A stretch of DNA of 64,000 nt from Amoebophrya sp. A120. Taxonomy: Eukaryota; Sar; Dinophyceae; Syndiniales; Amoebophryaceae. The stretch is taken from NCBI GenBank assembly GCA_905178155.1, contig CAJINV010000008.1, forward strand, positions 1,488,001 to 1,552,000, read 5' to 3'. The position numbers were made by a program, and so were the translations under genes. The notes under the pieces are model-generated. The model was not told where the DNA came from and did no database searches. It saw only the letters and a list, made by a program, of their open reading frames with translations. Below, piece by piece: positions 1 through 11,458 of the stretch. Position 1 is the stretch's first letter; every line of letters starts with the position of its first letter.

Positions 1-3000
1 ATCGTCGCACCAAGTCGAAGGAGCCCTGGCACATCCACTCCATTCGAGGACAAGTCCTTGGATAGTTTGATGCAGAAAGCTATGGATTGCAAAAATAACT
101 GGGTCTGGAAAGTTGGAACTTGTAATGCTGGTCTTGCATTCATATCAAATCTGTATTGCATGACCAACAAAGGTGGTAGCCTCTCATGTCAAACAAAAAC
201 GCAGTTTCTCATCCAGAGTTCGTATGAGAAAGCGTGCTGCAACCTTGTCATGCTTTCCTGCATAAGGAAGTGACTCCTTCTTGCACATTTTAGCATCACA
301 AAGTTCCAGACCCAGACATATTTGCAATGCATAAAAGCTTCGTTTCTGCAAGACGAAGACGCGGAGGCGGACGACCGCAGCCGCATTGTGCGCACGCGTC
401 TCGAACACCAAAAAATCGCCGACGAGATTAACGCGGCCAATTTAGGTTGGAAAGCGAAAGTGTACGACCGCTTTCTCGACAAAACCCCACGGGAGCTGAA
501 TTTGATGTCAGGCCGCCGCGCGGGGCTCTTCCCCCGGCAGAATCGGAACACATTGCAGAGCGAAATTACGCCCGACACCGATTCGGTATTTCCGCAGCCG
601 CGAAAGGTGTTATCGGGTGCACTATGGAAAGGAAGGCAAAAGTAAAAAGTACTGGAACCGTGCTTGCAGTGCTGACGTTTCTTGCGCGGACGTCAAAATG
701 ATCGTTGCAATTGGTGCAGCTGCACAAGCACAACAAAGTAAAAGTTTGTGCTCTGGCATAGTAGCAGAAGTTGTGTGGAAAGTACGAAGATCGGCCGATA
801 CAAAGACAATAACAATCACCGAAAGATCATGAAAGTAAGAAGTGCTCGCACTTCAGTTGTTGGTCAACGCAGACTCCTCTTTCGAACCGCATAATAGTCA
901 CCGAATCTGAATCAAACAACGCACAGAGCTTGTTCAAAAAAGTCCTTACTTTCCATAGAACTCGCAGCACATCCAGAATCTGGCGCTTTTGCAGGAAGAA
1001 GCGAATGGATCCGAGCTCCTCTCGAAAGCGGCGGCCGCCGCAACGGAGAAGAAGCGGGCACTTCCGAAGCAGTTCGACTGGCGCAATCCAAACGACGGCG
1101 GCCACCCGCTCATCGTCACGGAAGGCATCAACCAAGGCAACTGCGGCTCTTGCTACGTCCTGTCGGCGACGCAGGCGCTCAACGCCAGGCTGCGCGTCAA
1201 GAAACTGCGGGAATTGAAGGCCAAGGACGCAAGCGACGCGGAAATCCACACGGCGCTCAAAAACAGCCAGAAGTTCTCCTACGAACATGCCCTCGGCTGC
1301 TCCGAGTTCAATCAAGGCTGTGATGGCGGGTACAATTCGTATTTTTGTATAATCGTGCAGGTGGAGGTAGGTACAGGTAGTGGTTGTGCAAGGGCTACAC
1401 CCAAAAAATGTGTACGTACTTGATGTTCCTTCATCTAGGTTGTGCGTGATTTGTGCTTTTTCTCTACTCACGACAAGCCCGCATTTCAAGTTATGGAAAT
1501 TCTTCTGACATCGTATTTGTATTTCACTTTCAGAGTTTTGAAAAAGTAAAAGATAGTAAATGGCAATGCATGAAGGAAGCTGAGTAGATCAGCCCAAAAA
1601 TTTTTCCATAATCAACCAAAGAGCCACGACTTGTCTTATCTTGTACGAAACTCTCAGGTACAGCCACCTGTTTGGTCAGTGGTCGCGGTTGTTTGGCCTG
1701 GCGCCCGCAGACGAGGAGTGCACTCCGGAGGGCGGATGGGGCGACGGTTCGGAGTGCAAGCCGATCCCTGCCTCTTGTCCGCAAGAGAAGTATCCACAGT
1801 AAATTTCCCGTACGCGTACAAATGCTGTCTCTGCATGACAACCTTTTTTTCCAATCCTATTCAGCATGACAAGTGGCATCCGAAGCTGCTTGCGGCGACG
1901 GTGCAAAGGTTTTTGATGTGGTGCAGTCGGGTATGCATGACAAGTGGCATGCTCCAACTTACGAAAATTTCTCAAGCATTTTGTACATGTACAGGAAATT
2001 TGTATTGCATAAGAAGCTGAGGTACCGCACGAAGGACGTCCACTACGTCGGCGTATCAAAGCCTCAGAATGGAAATCCTCAAAGTGGAAATAATTTGCGA
2101 TGCATGAAATGCAGGGCAAAAAAGACTGTATTGCAGAGGACGCAATGGAGACCGACCATTGTCCTGCTAGGGGTGACGAATTGGAGTGCTGCTTGGCACG
2201 AGAGAAGGGCACCACTTTGCCCCAACCTGCATGACAGACATGCTTTAAGGGCCCGGAAAATTTGTCATGCGCCGACTACAAATGGCGTCTGAGCTGGATT
2301 CGTTTTTTGCATTACAAATTATTTCCACTTCGAGGATTTCCAACCTGAGGTTTCATACGGCGGTCGCTACTTCTACTCGGACGAGGAAAACATCATGCAG
2401 GAGTTGTACGACAAAGGACCCTTTGTGCTGGGGTTCGAGCCCGACAACGCCTTCATGTACTACGAGAGCGGGATTTACGGCAAGACCCGCGGCATCGACT
2501 CCCTGCACCATTCGATGGACCCAAATTGGGAAAGAGTGGATCACGCGGTGGTAGAACAAGCTGAAGCTTTGCACCACTTCTATGCTATAGTGACTGTGGT
2601 TTGTTTGCCTCTGGCCCTGGTGTTCATGATCTTTTAGCTTTTTATCTGCAGGAGCGTTAACAAGATCAGATGTATTTGATGATTGATAATTGGCCTATGA
2701 TGACGGCTCCGAAGCGCTTTGTTGAGTCGGGTTGCGAGCAGCACGAGCAGCTGCGATCTTGTAAAAGATTGACCTAGTCTGTTGAACTACATCGCAGTAA
2801 CAATATCCAGGTTTTGGTCGGCTGGGGCGAGGATTCGAGCGGAACGAAGTACTGGGTCCTGCAGAATTCGTGGGGCGACTCCCTCGGGGATGGTTGGGGC
2901 GAAACGGATCCGTACCTGAAGGAGGCGGATGCGCCGGTGCGCACCGGCTTTTTCCAGATAAAGCGCGGAGAGAATATCCTGGGTATCGAATCTATTGCCG

Positions 3001-3071
3001 AGGCGGCAGACGTCGAGGAGCTTACTGCCGAGCAAGCGGAAAAATCGATCAACTTTATCAGAGAGGAGTAG
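1..3071 (+). CDS. Cathepsin C-like (dipeptidyl peptidase I) papain-family cysteine protease, 5' partial
   Basis: Exons 1-80, 339-606, 977-1338, 1658-1790, 2017-2053, 2363-2550 and 2811-3071 join into 443 codons in one frame ending TAG. The start lies upstream of the window. The first exons give the end of the propeptide (NAANLGWKAKVYDRFLDK, similar to the WxA region of cathepsin C propeptides). The mature part has the papain active site: Cys in NQGNCGSCY, His in ERVDHAV, Asn in LQNSWGD, plus the family motif GCDGGYN. HYVGG and the residues around it favour cathepsin C over B or L. Expected role: lysosomal or secreted peptidase. Introns 607-976, 1339-1657 and 2551-2810 are GT-AG; the other three (81-338, 1791-2016, 2054-2362) are introner elements plus one 5-bp repeat. 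The family call is firm, the subfamily slightly less so. Confidence 0.88.
81..333 (-). mobile_element. Introner element, family C, in cathepsin C-like gene 1
   Basis: Ends TATGGATTGCAAAAATAA and TATTTGCAATGCATA are imperfect inverted repeats that also share the TGGGTCTGGAA / TTCCAGACCCA block. The flanking direct repeat AAAGC is at 76-80 and 334-338. Removing 81-338 joins AAAGC to TTCG and gives the propeptide frame MQKASFLQDED. Orientation is opposite to the family C copy at 14926, judged from the order of internal motifs. Confidence 0.87.
1791..2011 (+). mobile_element. Introner element, family E, in cathepsin C-like gene 1
   Basis: Ends TATCCACAGTAAATTTCC and GGAAATTTGTATTGCATA are inverted repeats. 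The direct repeat AGAAG is at 1786-1790 and 2012-2016. Excision joins PQEK to LRYRTKDVHYVG. Only a 42-nt exon (one 5-bp repeat included) separates it from the next element. Confidence 0.87.
2054..2357 (+). mobile_element. Introner element, family D, in cathepsin C-like gene 1
   Basis: Ends TATCAAAGCCTCAG and CTGAGGTTTCATA are inverted repeats, continued by a second matching block (GTGGAAATAATTTG / CAAATTATTTCCAC). The direct repeat CGGCG is at 2049-2053 and 2358-2362. Excision gives GTC GGC G|GT CGC, i.e. HYVGGRYF, matching the conserved cathepsin C HYVGG. The insertion point is the same as in the paralogue at 26072. Confidence 0.88.
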
Positions 3072-3428
3072 TATAACCGCGGTCCTCGCAGGGTTCTTGA
3101 GAGTTGCGGAAGATGAACGGCACGGCTTTTGTTGCTCTTACTTCTTCAGTACAATTTCCTTAGTAAATTTTTTCTAATCAAAATGCAGATGCGAAATCTT
3201 CAGTTCTTGTCTAAGCCACTTCTGTGTAGGTCGTATGCTGTCTTCAATTCTGAACAGTTGCAACGCAGGAAAGTTGTACAAGACCCAGTCTTGCTCTGGT
3301 TGGGCTCAGTGGCCGCGTTGACGAGGCAGCTTCCATTTCTATCTAACTAAGAGTCGGCACTTACTTTTTGTTTTTCTAGACTCTATCTAGCAGTGGCGAG
3401 GGGATCTTGTTTCTTCCTCAGAATTTGA

Positions 3429-3486
3429 ATTGAATGCTAACATGATGACAAAACCCAAAGTACAACACATAGCTGGACGAGCGAGT
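3429..3486. repeat. Dispersed motif, copy 1
   Basis: Contains AAAGTACAACACATAGC followed by TGGACGAGCG, preceded by GCTAACATGATGACAAAACC. The same sequence recurs in the same orientation at 5752, 7391, 8652, 9550 and 10326, and nowhere else that I noticed. Confidence 0.85.
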
Positions 3487-4513
3487 TTGTGGCGCGACGA
3501 CTGGACCTGGTCCTGGTGAGGTGGCCCTCAAGTTCTCCTTCGGAAAAACTAGGCAGCTCTGGTTCGGAGAGCAGGGCGTCAGGGCTCAGGGACGCGGGTT
3601 TGGCTCCCTGGCAGGCACGGCAGGACTGCATCTTTATTATCATTCAAGGATACGGAAGGAATAGGAAATGGTAAAGGAATAGGTAAAGGATGGACATCAT
3701 GGTGGCAGGAGGAGTACGGCGGTTTGCTAATGCTCGCGCGCACGGTCTGGCTAGGACTAGGAGGTCAGCGCAGAGCTTTTCCTTTTGACTTCTGACTTTT
3801 CTGCTTATGATTTCTTATTTCTTCGCTAGGGGGTGGAAGCACTGTGGGTGCTGGCTAGGATGACAGAGCTCGCATTTCGCGGCTTCGGTGGTACATACGG
3901 GCTAAGTTAGCGAAGGCTTCGGAGGCAGGCTACTCACCTTGTCACACATTCAGTGGCATACCTGGCACAAGGAACCAGAGGCTTTTTTATCTACGGACAG
4001 GGCAGTCCCTGACGGCTGGCTGGTGCAGGGCTTACTTACTCTCTCGCAGGGCGTGAGGCTGCAGGATTTACATCGACTTAGGAAGGGGCCCGCATGGTAA
4101 GGCATTAAGCAAACACGCTTCGAAGGTAGGGCCAGGGACAAGAATCAGGGAACAGGCAGGCTGCAGAGATAAGGAGAAGGACAGGACCTGCTGTGGGGCA
4201 TGACGGCTGAGTCCGTGGCTATTTTTGGTGGCGTCGAATTCATGGCGGAGGGAAGTTGCTTTGGGGCACCAGGGCGCTACTAGGAAGTTCGAATGAGACG
4301 GGTTAGGACAGCCCGGTAGCTCCGTTGATTGTTTACTCCAGGCACGGACGACGCGGATATCGCAGCAAGGTTTCGCTCAGTCAGCTGCCTGTTGTATTGA
4401 GCAGGACCCGAGGGCTCTTGCCATGAGGTTCCTCGCTGCTAGGGGGTCTACCTTTCCCGGGTCAGGAGGGGGCCGCGTGCCATTTTTTTGCGCGGCGCAA
4501 GTTCGTTGTACTT

Positions 4514-5694
4514 TTAGGGGCTGTTGTATGCCTCGGATTCCAAGTCGAAGTCCAGGGCGCCTTGGCGGCTCTTAGGTTGTGGTGCGCCACAGTCTCCTGT
4601 TGATAGGTTTGCTCGGATATCTCCTTTACTGCGTTCGGCAGGCTGCACTACCCTCTGGCTTCCGGGTGTGTTATTCCGGCTATGATTTGGGTAAGGTCTC
4701 TTTCGCATTTTTGGGCGGCGGCTTTGGCGATCTTCTCCGCGGTACTTGTCCGTGTTTGTCACTCGGGATGCTACGTTCGTCACTAGCTCGGGTCTGAGTC
4801 CATTTCCACTTCCGTCGTGTTGCACTAATGTCTCCGAAAGGCTTCGGAGGTCGCGCTGCTCCCTGTTGGTCTGCTTCCTCACTTAGGGGGTCAATTTCGG
4901 GTCGATCGGCGTCGTTGGGCCCTGGGTAATATGGGCAAGTCGGCTTTAGTCCCTTCACTTTTATCGGAACTGGGGGCCTACCGGGTTTACGGCGAGCGCC
5001 AGGAGGTGCGCGCGGGTGCCACTTGTTCAAGTGGTCTATCATGTGCCGGGATGTAGGCCTTGTCTGGGGGTGTAGTTGTTCTCTCTCACCGTGCCATCCC
5101 TTGTTTATTTTTGGAACCCCAAGGCACGGTGGTCAGCGGTGCTACGGCTTACAGGTTGAGGTATGGACCCGTGTAGGACGTCAGCGTCCTGGCTCAGTTT
5201 GCTGTTTGAAACATGGCCGGGCCGTTGAGCTATGAGTGCGGCGCGCTGGTTATTCAAATTGGTTCCGCCTTTGCAATTCTTGTCCAGCACCACCAGGAAT
5301 GGGTTTTTGCGGGCTACCGGGACTTGGGGCGCGACTCGTTAGCTATAGGCTGCTACGCCGATGGCCTTCAGGGTGCTCGAGGTTGCGTCTTTGACGGTTT
5401 TGTATCGAACGGTTGAGGCGCTTTTGTTGCTTTTGGCCTTGGAGGATGAGGGCTAGCAGATCCCTGGTAAGCTAATGCACGGCGGCACGACTGGACCCGC
5501 ATTCGAGGCGGGGGTCGTGCCATGGTTCTTAATTTTCTTTCGATCCCGCCCACCCACCCGGTGCGCTGTTTCCTCGTGCCCACGTGGTTTTCGTGGTGAC
5601 AGAGGATACATCTTGGGAGGGGCCTTGAGACATCCCTGGCGACTGTCTCTACGGTGAGGGACCGAGACGCCCTTGCCCTCTCTCCTCCGATCAC
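4514..5694 (-). pseudogene. Possible decayed coding region, function unknown
   Basis: On the minus strand, overlapping frames at 5694-5368, 5293-5105, 5042-4680 and 4882-4514 have protein-like composition: a CILCHHENH cysteine/histidine patch, Pro-rich and basic stretches, then an acidic end. No single frame spans them, so at least two frameshifts or stops would be needed. Composition resembles Gag-like or nucleic-acid-binding proteins, but I recognise no domain. It may simply be GC-rich non-coding sequence. Confidence 0.2.
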
Positions 5695-5751
5695 GCCATA
5701 GGGCGTGTCGGGTGGCTGGTCAAGTTCGATAGGACGATAGGAACGAAGCGA

Positions 5752-5806
5752 AATTGAATGCTAACATGATGACAAAACCCAAAGTACAACACATAGCTGG
5801 ACGAGC
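5752..5806. repeat. Dispersed motif, copy 2
   Basis: Same core as copy 1, including the upstream ATTGAATGCTAAC. The match ends at GACGAGC, after which the sequence diverges. Confidence 0.85.
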
Positions 5807-6071
5807 ATATGATAGCTACTGCTAGCTGACACAATACAATAGTTTTGGTCTGCCTCATATGAGCTAGCTGCTAGGCCGGGGGGGCGGCCTGGTTTTAAGT
5901 TAAGCCACCTGTGCTCGGCTGCGTGTGGGCCCTCTGTGCCGGCGATTGGGGTAGGTCGTGAGTGGGACCTGTATTCTAGAGCGCTGGCCGACGCCCCTCC
6001 CCCGGCTAGTGCGGTAGCTCGGGCAGAGGGGGAGGGCGCACCCGCGCCAGACCCCGGCGGCAGGCGCAGCA

Positions 6072-7365
6072 GTAGGTAGGTCGGGCAGGTGATGCTAGTG
6101 CAGCACCTGCCCTCCCTGGTCGCCGGGCAGGTGTAACACTTGCCCGGACCGGAGGGATCAGGGCAGTGTGGTGGCGCGGATCAGCCGCGCCACCACACAA
6201 CGACAGCAATAGGTGGACCGGGGAGACCGCCTAGCCCTGATTTGCGCAGGCGGCCGACACACCTCAGGAGGCAGGCCGGGCAACCCAACACTGGCTCCCG
6301 CCGGCCCGCCACTATCCTGGTAGGTAGGTCGGGCACTTGGCCTAGCTGGCACCGGTCGGGGCCAGCTACGGGCCGTCGGAGCCAGGCCCGGAAGGCCGGG
6401 CTTGTTTTCTGATCGCCGCCAGCGACGCACAGCCCAGACCCGCCGTCTGGTAGGTAGGTCAGGTAGGGCGCGGCCGCGGAACTCGAAGCGCCGCCAGCTC
6501 CACCAGCCAGAGGGCGGGGGTAGGTAGGTCGGGCGCGTTGCAGTCCCCCGGCCCGGGCCACTTGCAGTCAGCGGCACATGGTAGGTAGGTCGGGTAGATG
6601 GGTCGGGGACCTATGACCCCCGCCAGCCACAGAGGTCAAAAGGCAACCGGGTGGAGTAGGTAGGTAGGGCTAGTGCGGAAATTTTTTGGCTTCTGTTGGG
6701 CGCCTCTAGCTGGCATCAGCCCGCCCTACCTACTGCACGGCATTGCCTGCATGTAGTTGGCGCCAGTCGGAAGCGAAGCCTCGACCTTCCCGACCTAAAT
6801 GCACATAAGTAGGTAGGTCGAGTAGATCCGGGAATGTTGCCTAGCGGCAGGCAAGGGCCGCGCTCCATAGTAGGTAGGTCGGGCGGGTCGGGGATCTCTC
6901 ATCTGCGCCACCCGCATACACAGCGACTACTAGTCGCTGGCAGTAGGTAGGTAGGGCAGATCGGAGATCATCTCTGACCCGCGCGAGCTAGCGGCGCCGG
7001 GCGGAAGTAGGTAGGTAGGGCACGTCGGGACTTGTTGAAAGGGAAGGAACCTGCTAAGAGATAGGGCGGGCCGTAGGTAGGTAGATGGGCGCCCTGTGAT
7101 CCGCACCAGCTACGGAAGCTAGTCACTAGTAGGTAGGTAGGGCGGCTCGAGACCTATGCTCTGTGGCAGCTCGGCCGATAGTAGAAGGTAGGTCGGGTAG
7201 CTCGCCTCGCGCTGAGACGTGCATGACTGTGGCCGACCCGATGACGGTAGGTAGGTAGGAGGGTAAAGTCACGGGAGGAAAGACACTACGACCACGCTCG
7301 AGGTAGCTAACGCCAATGCCATCTAGTTCACAGCATCGCCGTACTTAACTACCTACCGACCTACC
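6072..7365. repeat. Irregular array of GTAGGTAGGT motifs
   Basis: About fourteen direct copies of GTAGGTAGGT followed by CGGG or AGGG start near 6072, 6320, 6450, 6520, 6581, 6656, 6809, 6869, 6942, 7007, 7072, 7129, 7184 and 7247. A reverse-complement pair (ACCTACCGACCTACC) lies at 7350. From 6450 most spacings are 55-75 bp, and the sequence between copies is unique. Function unknown. Confidence 0.75.
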
Positions 7366-7390
7366 GAAAAGGGCCTGCCGGGTCTGGCCT

Positions 7391-7447
7391 ATTGCTAACA
7401 TGATGACAAAACCCAAAGTACAACACATAGCTGGACGAGCGAGTGCG
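7391..7447. repeat. Dispersed motif, copy 3
   Basis: Same core as copy 1, followed by GAGTGCGAC, a continuation also found after copy 6. Confidence 0.85.
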
Positions 7448-8651
7448 ACACGTAGCTGGCTACCTTTGAGCCCTGCGGCCGCCATCCCGTTGCCCCGCAC
7501 GCCGACAACACTCGCCGCCCCTCTGGGGTTAAGGAAAAGGCAAAAAAACACGAGCGCGGTAAGCTCTGGAGAGGGTTTGCCTGCGATGAGGTAACTGCCT
7601 TCGCAATATTGCGCTGGCAAATGCAAAGCACACGCACGGCGCGGGCTAGGGCGAAAAAAAGACGCTCCGCCCGTTCGCAAACGATGCCGCGGCCTCTTCC
7701 GTGAGTTCCTCTAGAGGCTTGCCCTTCCCGTCTTCCATAGACCCCCATTGTGGGCTGCGGTTCCCGACATCCTGGCAAGCCCCACGTCGAACGCACTCGC
7801 CTCTTGCTCATTTCAGAAAATGAAAGGCCGGATCCACCCCCGGACAAAAAAGAAGCAAACGGCCTTTCGGCTACCCCTGAAAGGCCTTTTTTGGGTACCC
7901 CTCGTAGCATCGGGGGAAGCGCAAAAAAGGGCGTTTTTGGCTACCCCTCCTGGGTACCCCTCCCGGAGGGGTGACACGAACAAGACATCAGGCCAAGAAA
8001 CACGTTTTGCAGGAGTGCGAAAGCACCAGTTGCGCGCCGTTTTTGTCAGTGCCCGCAAGCCTCGCGGGCGAGGCTGTTTGTTCAGTTTTTCCGCGGTGCT
8101 TCGCGGCGCAGCCGGGAGCCAGCTCGCAAAGAAGCTTTGTGCGCTATGTAGATGCAGCCGGTTTCGGGGTGGTGCGCCTGAGCACAGAAGAACGGCGCCT
8201 GGCCCGTATGCAGAGGGGACTCGCCACGCTGCGTCCATGTGAGTCCCCCGGGGGTGTCTTGCGAGTTCGACAGCCAGCGCCCCCCGAAGGGACGAAGGGT
8301 GGGCACAGTGGCTAGCGTCCTTCCCATCGTACGGTGTCCATTTTTCATTTGGCACTGCATCGACGCAAGCAGGGGGCAGAAGCTCCGGGCGACAAGAATT
8401 CTCCCCGCAGACTCTGTCGGGGCAGCCCCGCCAAGGTCCGCGCATTGCGCCTGCTTGCTGGCACAGTCTCCGGACGTGCCCGGCGTAGCTCATAGGCTCG
8501 GCGTGTGTATTCATCTAGCTAGCTTCTTAAGCATGACAAAGCGACCAAGAGCGCGTCGCGACCTCATCAGAAACGCTCAGCGGAGCTCTATGACGCCCCG
8601 TGAGGACCCTGAATTTTTTTTCCACTTTTGAGAAATCCGTACTTAGTATCG

Positions 8652-8690
8652 CCATAAAACCAAAAGTACAACACATAGCTGGACGAGCGG
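8652..8690. repeat. Dispersed motif, copy 4
   Basis: Shorter version starting ATAAAACCAAAAGTAC; the upstream GATGAC part is missing or changed. Confidence 0.8.
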
Positions 8691-9549
8691 TGTGTAGCTG
8701 CAAGGCTTTGCCGGAAGGTGGCTGCCCGAGCCCTCCTTCCGGCGCCCTCCAGGCATTCTCTTGTGGGGTGTTTTAAGTCGTCGTCGATGTGGCGCCACGC
8801 TAGGGCCAGCTCGGAAAAGGAAGGGCATTAGGTCCGCGCCCGGCTTCGCATAGGCCAGGGCGCAAGAGGTTTCGGGCCCTGGACAAGCAAAGCCAACAAA
8901 GCTGAGCGCCTTCGCCGTGGTTCGGCAAGCTGGTTGCCCTTCGTGAAGTGAAGCGCCTCAACTCCGGCCAATTTTGTAAAACCCGCCCCCGACTGCGAGG
9001 TGGCTCGAGGCGGGACAAATGACACGGCCCCACGTGGATGCCAGCATAGGCAGGCTCCTCCCGCTTCGGCCTCTGGGGCAGGTAGGTCTGCAAGGGTTGA
9101 GCGGCCTCAGCTCAGAAGGGGGCGATGGGCTTTGCCTTCAAAGCTGAAGTGCCTCGGGTCTGGCCATTTAGAAGAAAGCAGCGTGAGGGCCGGGGCCGTT
9201 TCCGGGTTGGGACGAGGGGCGCGTGGGTTCCGAAGCATGTGGCGTAGGTTTGGAAGGATGGGGCCCGGGCTCCGGATGAGGGCGCTTGGGCTGTGGAAGA
9301 AGTGGTCTGGGTTCCGCGTGAAGGGGGCCGGGGCCCACAGGAGAAGACCTGGCTCAGGGAGTAGGCGGCTGAACTTGTAGAGGAGGTGGACTGGGTTGGG
9401 AAGGAGAAGGCTCGGGCCCCAGGGGAGGTAGCGGGGGTTGGGGGAGGAGGTAGTTGGGGCATCTGCTGGCGCTAGTGCAAATTTTCCGAGAGCCTAAATA
9501 CACAACAAACTGCTGGTGCAATGCTCACATGAATTTCCGAGAGCCTATA

Positions 9550-9592
9550 CATGATGACAAAACCAAAAGTACAACACATAGCTGGACGAGCG
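9550..9592. repeat. Dispersed motif, copy 5
   Basis: ATGATGACAAAACCAAAAGT followed by the shared core. Just upstream, GAGAGCCTA occurs twice (near 9489 and 9541). Confidence 0.8.
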
Positions 9593-9966
9593 GGGTTTGT
9601 TGAACATGAAAGTGCCGCGCTAGAATCGCGGTCATCTCTTTCACGGACCACTCTTCAATCTCATGCGGCTGCGAGCCCATGTTTGAGTGGGCTTCTTGGT
9701 GTTGGGTCCTAAAGGCCTGAAGATAAGGGCCTCGACAGCAGGCCGCTTCCCTTTAAAGCCCTCGAGGCAGAGTCTCTGGGGCAAAACTCCGGGTGCGGGA
9801 CAGCTCTCTACAGTGGGTGGCGCTAGCGGGGCTGGTAGGGGTACCTCAACACGGGAGGGGCCTGCCACTATATACACCAAAAAGACTCACTTTCTATGGT
9901 TCTTGGCTACTTGGATTGCGAATCTGTCATGCTAATTATGGTCTATTCTGAAACAACCTCAAATCA

Positions 9967-10150
9967 GGTTCACCGAAGCACTGCTGTATTTGGACACCGA
10001 GGATAAGGCCAAGCTCGTCAACCGACTAGGACTTCATGTACGTACAGAATCCCCTGGTGTTACGAGGTGGGGCCAGAGTGGTTCATCCTGGTCTACTGCT
10101 GGTCGCTGTCCGGTTCCGGTCCCGAGAATATAAACTACCTGCCTCCTTAG
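9967..10150 (+). pseudogene. Coding-like fragment, possibly the last exon of a decayed gene
   Basis: After a CAG acceptor-like site, the frame FTEALLYLDTEDKAKLVNRL is open. About 70 nt later a different frame reads YEVGPEWFILVYCWSL and SGSGPENINYLPP, then stops at TAG. The two frames differ by one register, so either a very short intron (gtacgtacag, 10 nt) or a frameshift separates them. The second part loosely recalls DUSP-type domains of ubiquitin proteases, but the match is weak. No upstream exons were found. Confidence 0.3.
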
Positions 10151-10325
10151 CTACTTAGTTAACTTGAAGCAACCGTAGCTAGATTATATCTACATAATTT
10201 GCAATACAAACATCAACCGACATCAGGTACCGCGGGGTTCGACAGCTCAAATATTTTTTTACTTTTACTAAGAAAAAATTCGGTGTTTTTTCGGCATATG
10301 TGTAACAGATACAGTTTTTTTCTTC

Positions 10326-10370
10326 GATAAAACCAAAAGTACAACACATAGCTGGACGAGCGAGTGCGAC
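10326..10370. repeat. Dispersed motif, copy 6
   Basis: Starts GATAAAACCAAAAGTAC; ends GACGAGCGAGTGCGAC like copy 3. This is the last copy. Spacing between successive copies falls steadily: about 2.3, 1.6, 1.3, 0.9 and 0.8 kb. Confidence 0.8.
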
Positions 10371-11458
10371 GAGGAGCACATCAACATACGGTCGCGGTCC
10401 TGCAGGTGTCTCGCTCTTCCAAGAAGGGCGGGGCACTCGGGCTAAGGAAAGACGAGGACAAGCTGCTCCTTATCCTTTTTATCCAATGACAATATAGTAC
10501 GTAGTTTCCACCACTTCATGCGTCACTCAGACTCACCAGAAGAGCAAGTGCATGAACCTGTACAATGTTTGAACTGATGCAATGGCAATCAATCTGCTTT
10601 CACGACCATAATGAAAGAGAAAGACGGGAAACAGCAGAAGAATCGAACAAGTAAAGTAGAAACATCTTACTTGTGTCGCGACTTCTGGCACGAAACAGTT
10701 CCTACCTGTGGTGCCCTACCCATCGAGTATTTGGAATTGGGGTTCGTTTGCACTTGTTTACGGACCTTGAGTACTAAGTCGCACGAAAACATAAGATGCG
10801 AACACGTAGACGTACGCAATGCGTCGAGCATTCTGGCATATAGTCGTCGTTGTCGATGCGTAGGCTTGTTTCTTCGTCATCGTGCTTTTCCTTAATTTTT
10901 TGTTTAATGTCGTCTTTTCTGCGACTTTCACCATCAATCCTCATGTATCTTGTGACAGAGTGACAAAGACGAGGACGACAACCACTTCTACTACCATTTG
11001 TGGTCTACAACTCTCACGCATTCCGGATTCTGATCGGTGGCAAGAGCCGCCGCCCTCGCCATCTCCAGGAGCTAGTTTTACAATTCTGTTTATTTTCCTG
11101 GCTGCCGCTGCAGCACTTGCAAGGATATCAATTTGAATTTGTACTTGTAACAGCAGACGCGGTTGGTCGGGCAACTCCTAGCACAGATACGGGTAAATAA
11201 TGACATTTCGAGGTGCGCCCACATTCGCACTGTCGCTGGGCCTGCTGCATGAATCTCCGATGCGCAGTTTCTTTTGCTTCTGTCATGAGGCCACAGAGAG
11301 CAATTAGTCTCTATGTTGGCCGTCGCACTTTTCTTTTGGCATGAAATCAAAAGACCGCATCCACGTGCAGCTCTTCATCGAGTCGGAACCTTTATCTCCG
11401 ACCTGAGCTCCATCGGAACTGCGACTGTACTACTACATCCATTTACATTATTCAAAAG
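10371..11458. other. Intergenic, no supported gene
   Basis: Several short frames exist. The best, near 10882-11136, has a Thr-rich middle and a hydrophobic C-terminus (FTILFIFLAAAAALA) but begins at GTG, not ATG, with no clear acceptor. The sequence before 11459 probably holds the promoter and 5' UTR of the coiled-coil gene; no TATA box is obvious. Confidence 0.4.

Larger units (their letters stand above)
3072..9966. other. Repeat-rich, mostly non-coding 6.9 kb
   Basis: I find no intact gene here. The stretch holds five of six copies of a dispersed motif (3429, 5752, 7391, 8652, 9550), an array of GTAGGTAGGT motifs (6072-7365), and GC-rich unique sequence. Long open frames such as 7395-8514 on the minus strand show no recognisable domain and run through repeats. 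Minus-strand frames at 4514-5694 look like a decayed gene (separate entry). Confidence 0.6.

Noticed and set aside
6072-7365. CRISPR-like array (short direct repeats with unique spacers)
   Set aside because: Spacing is irregular, the repeats are only 14 bp and imperfect, there are no cas genes, and the genome is eukaryotic.
7395-8514. Minus-strand frames of 171 and 233 codons
   Set aside because: GC-rich, Arg/Pro/Ser-rich with no domain, and one ends by reading through the dispersed motif, which gives the same LVQLCVVL tail at unrelated places.
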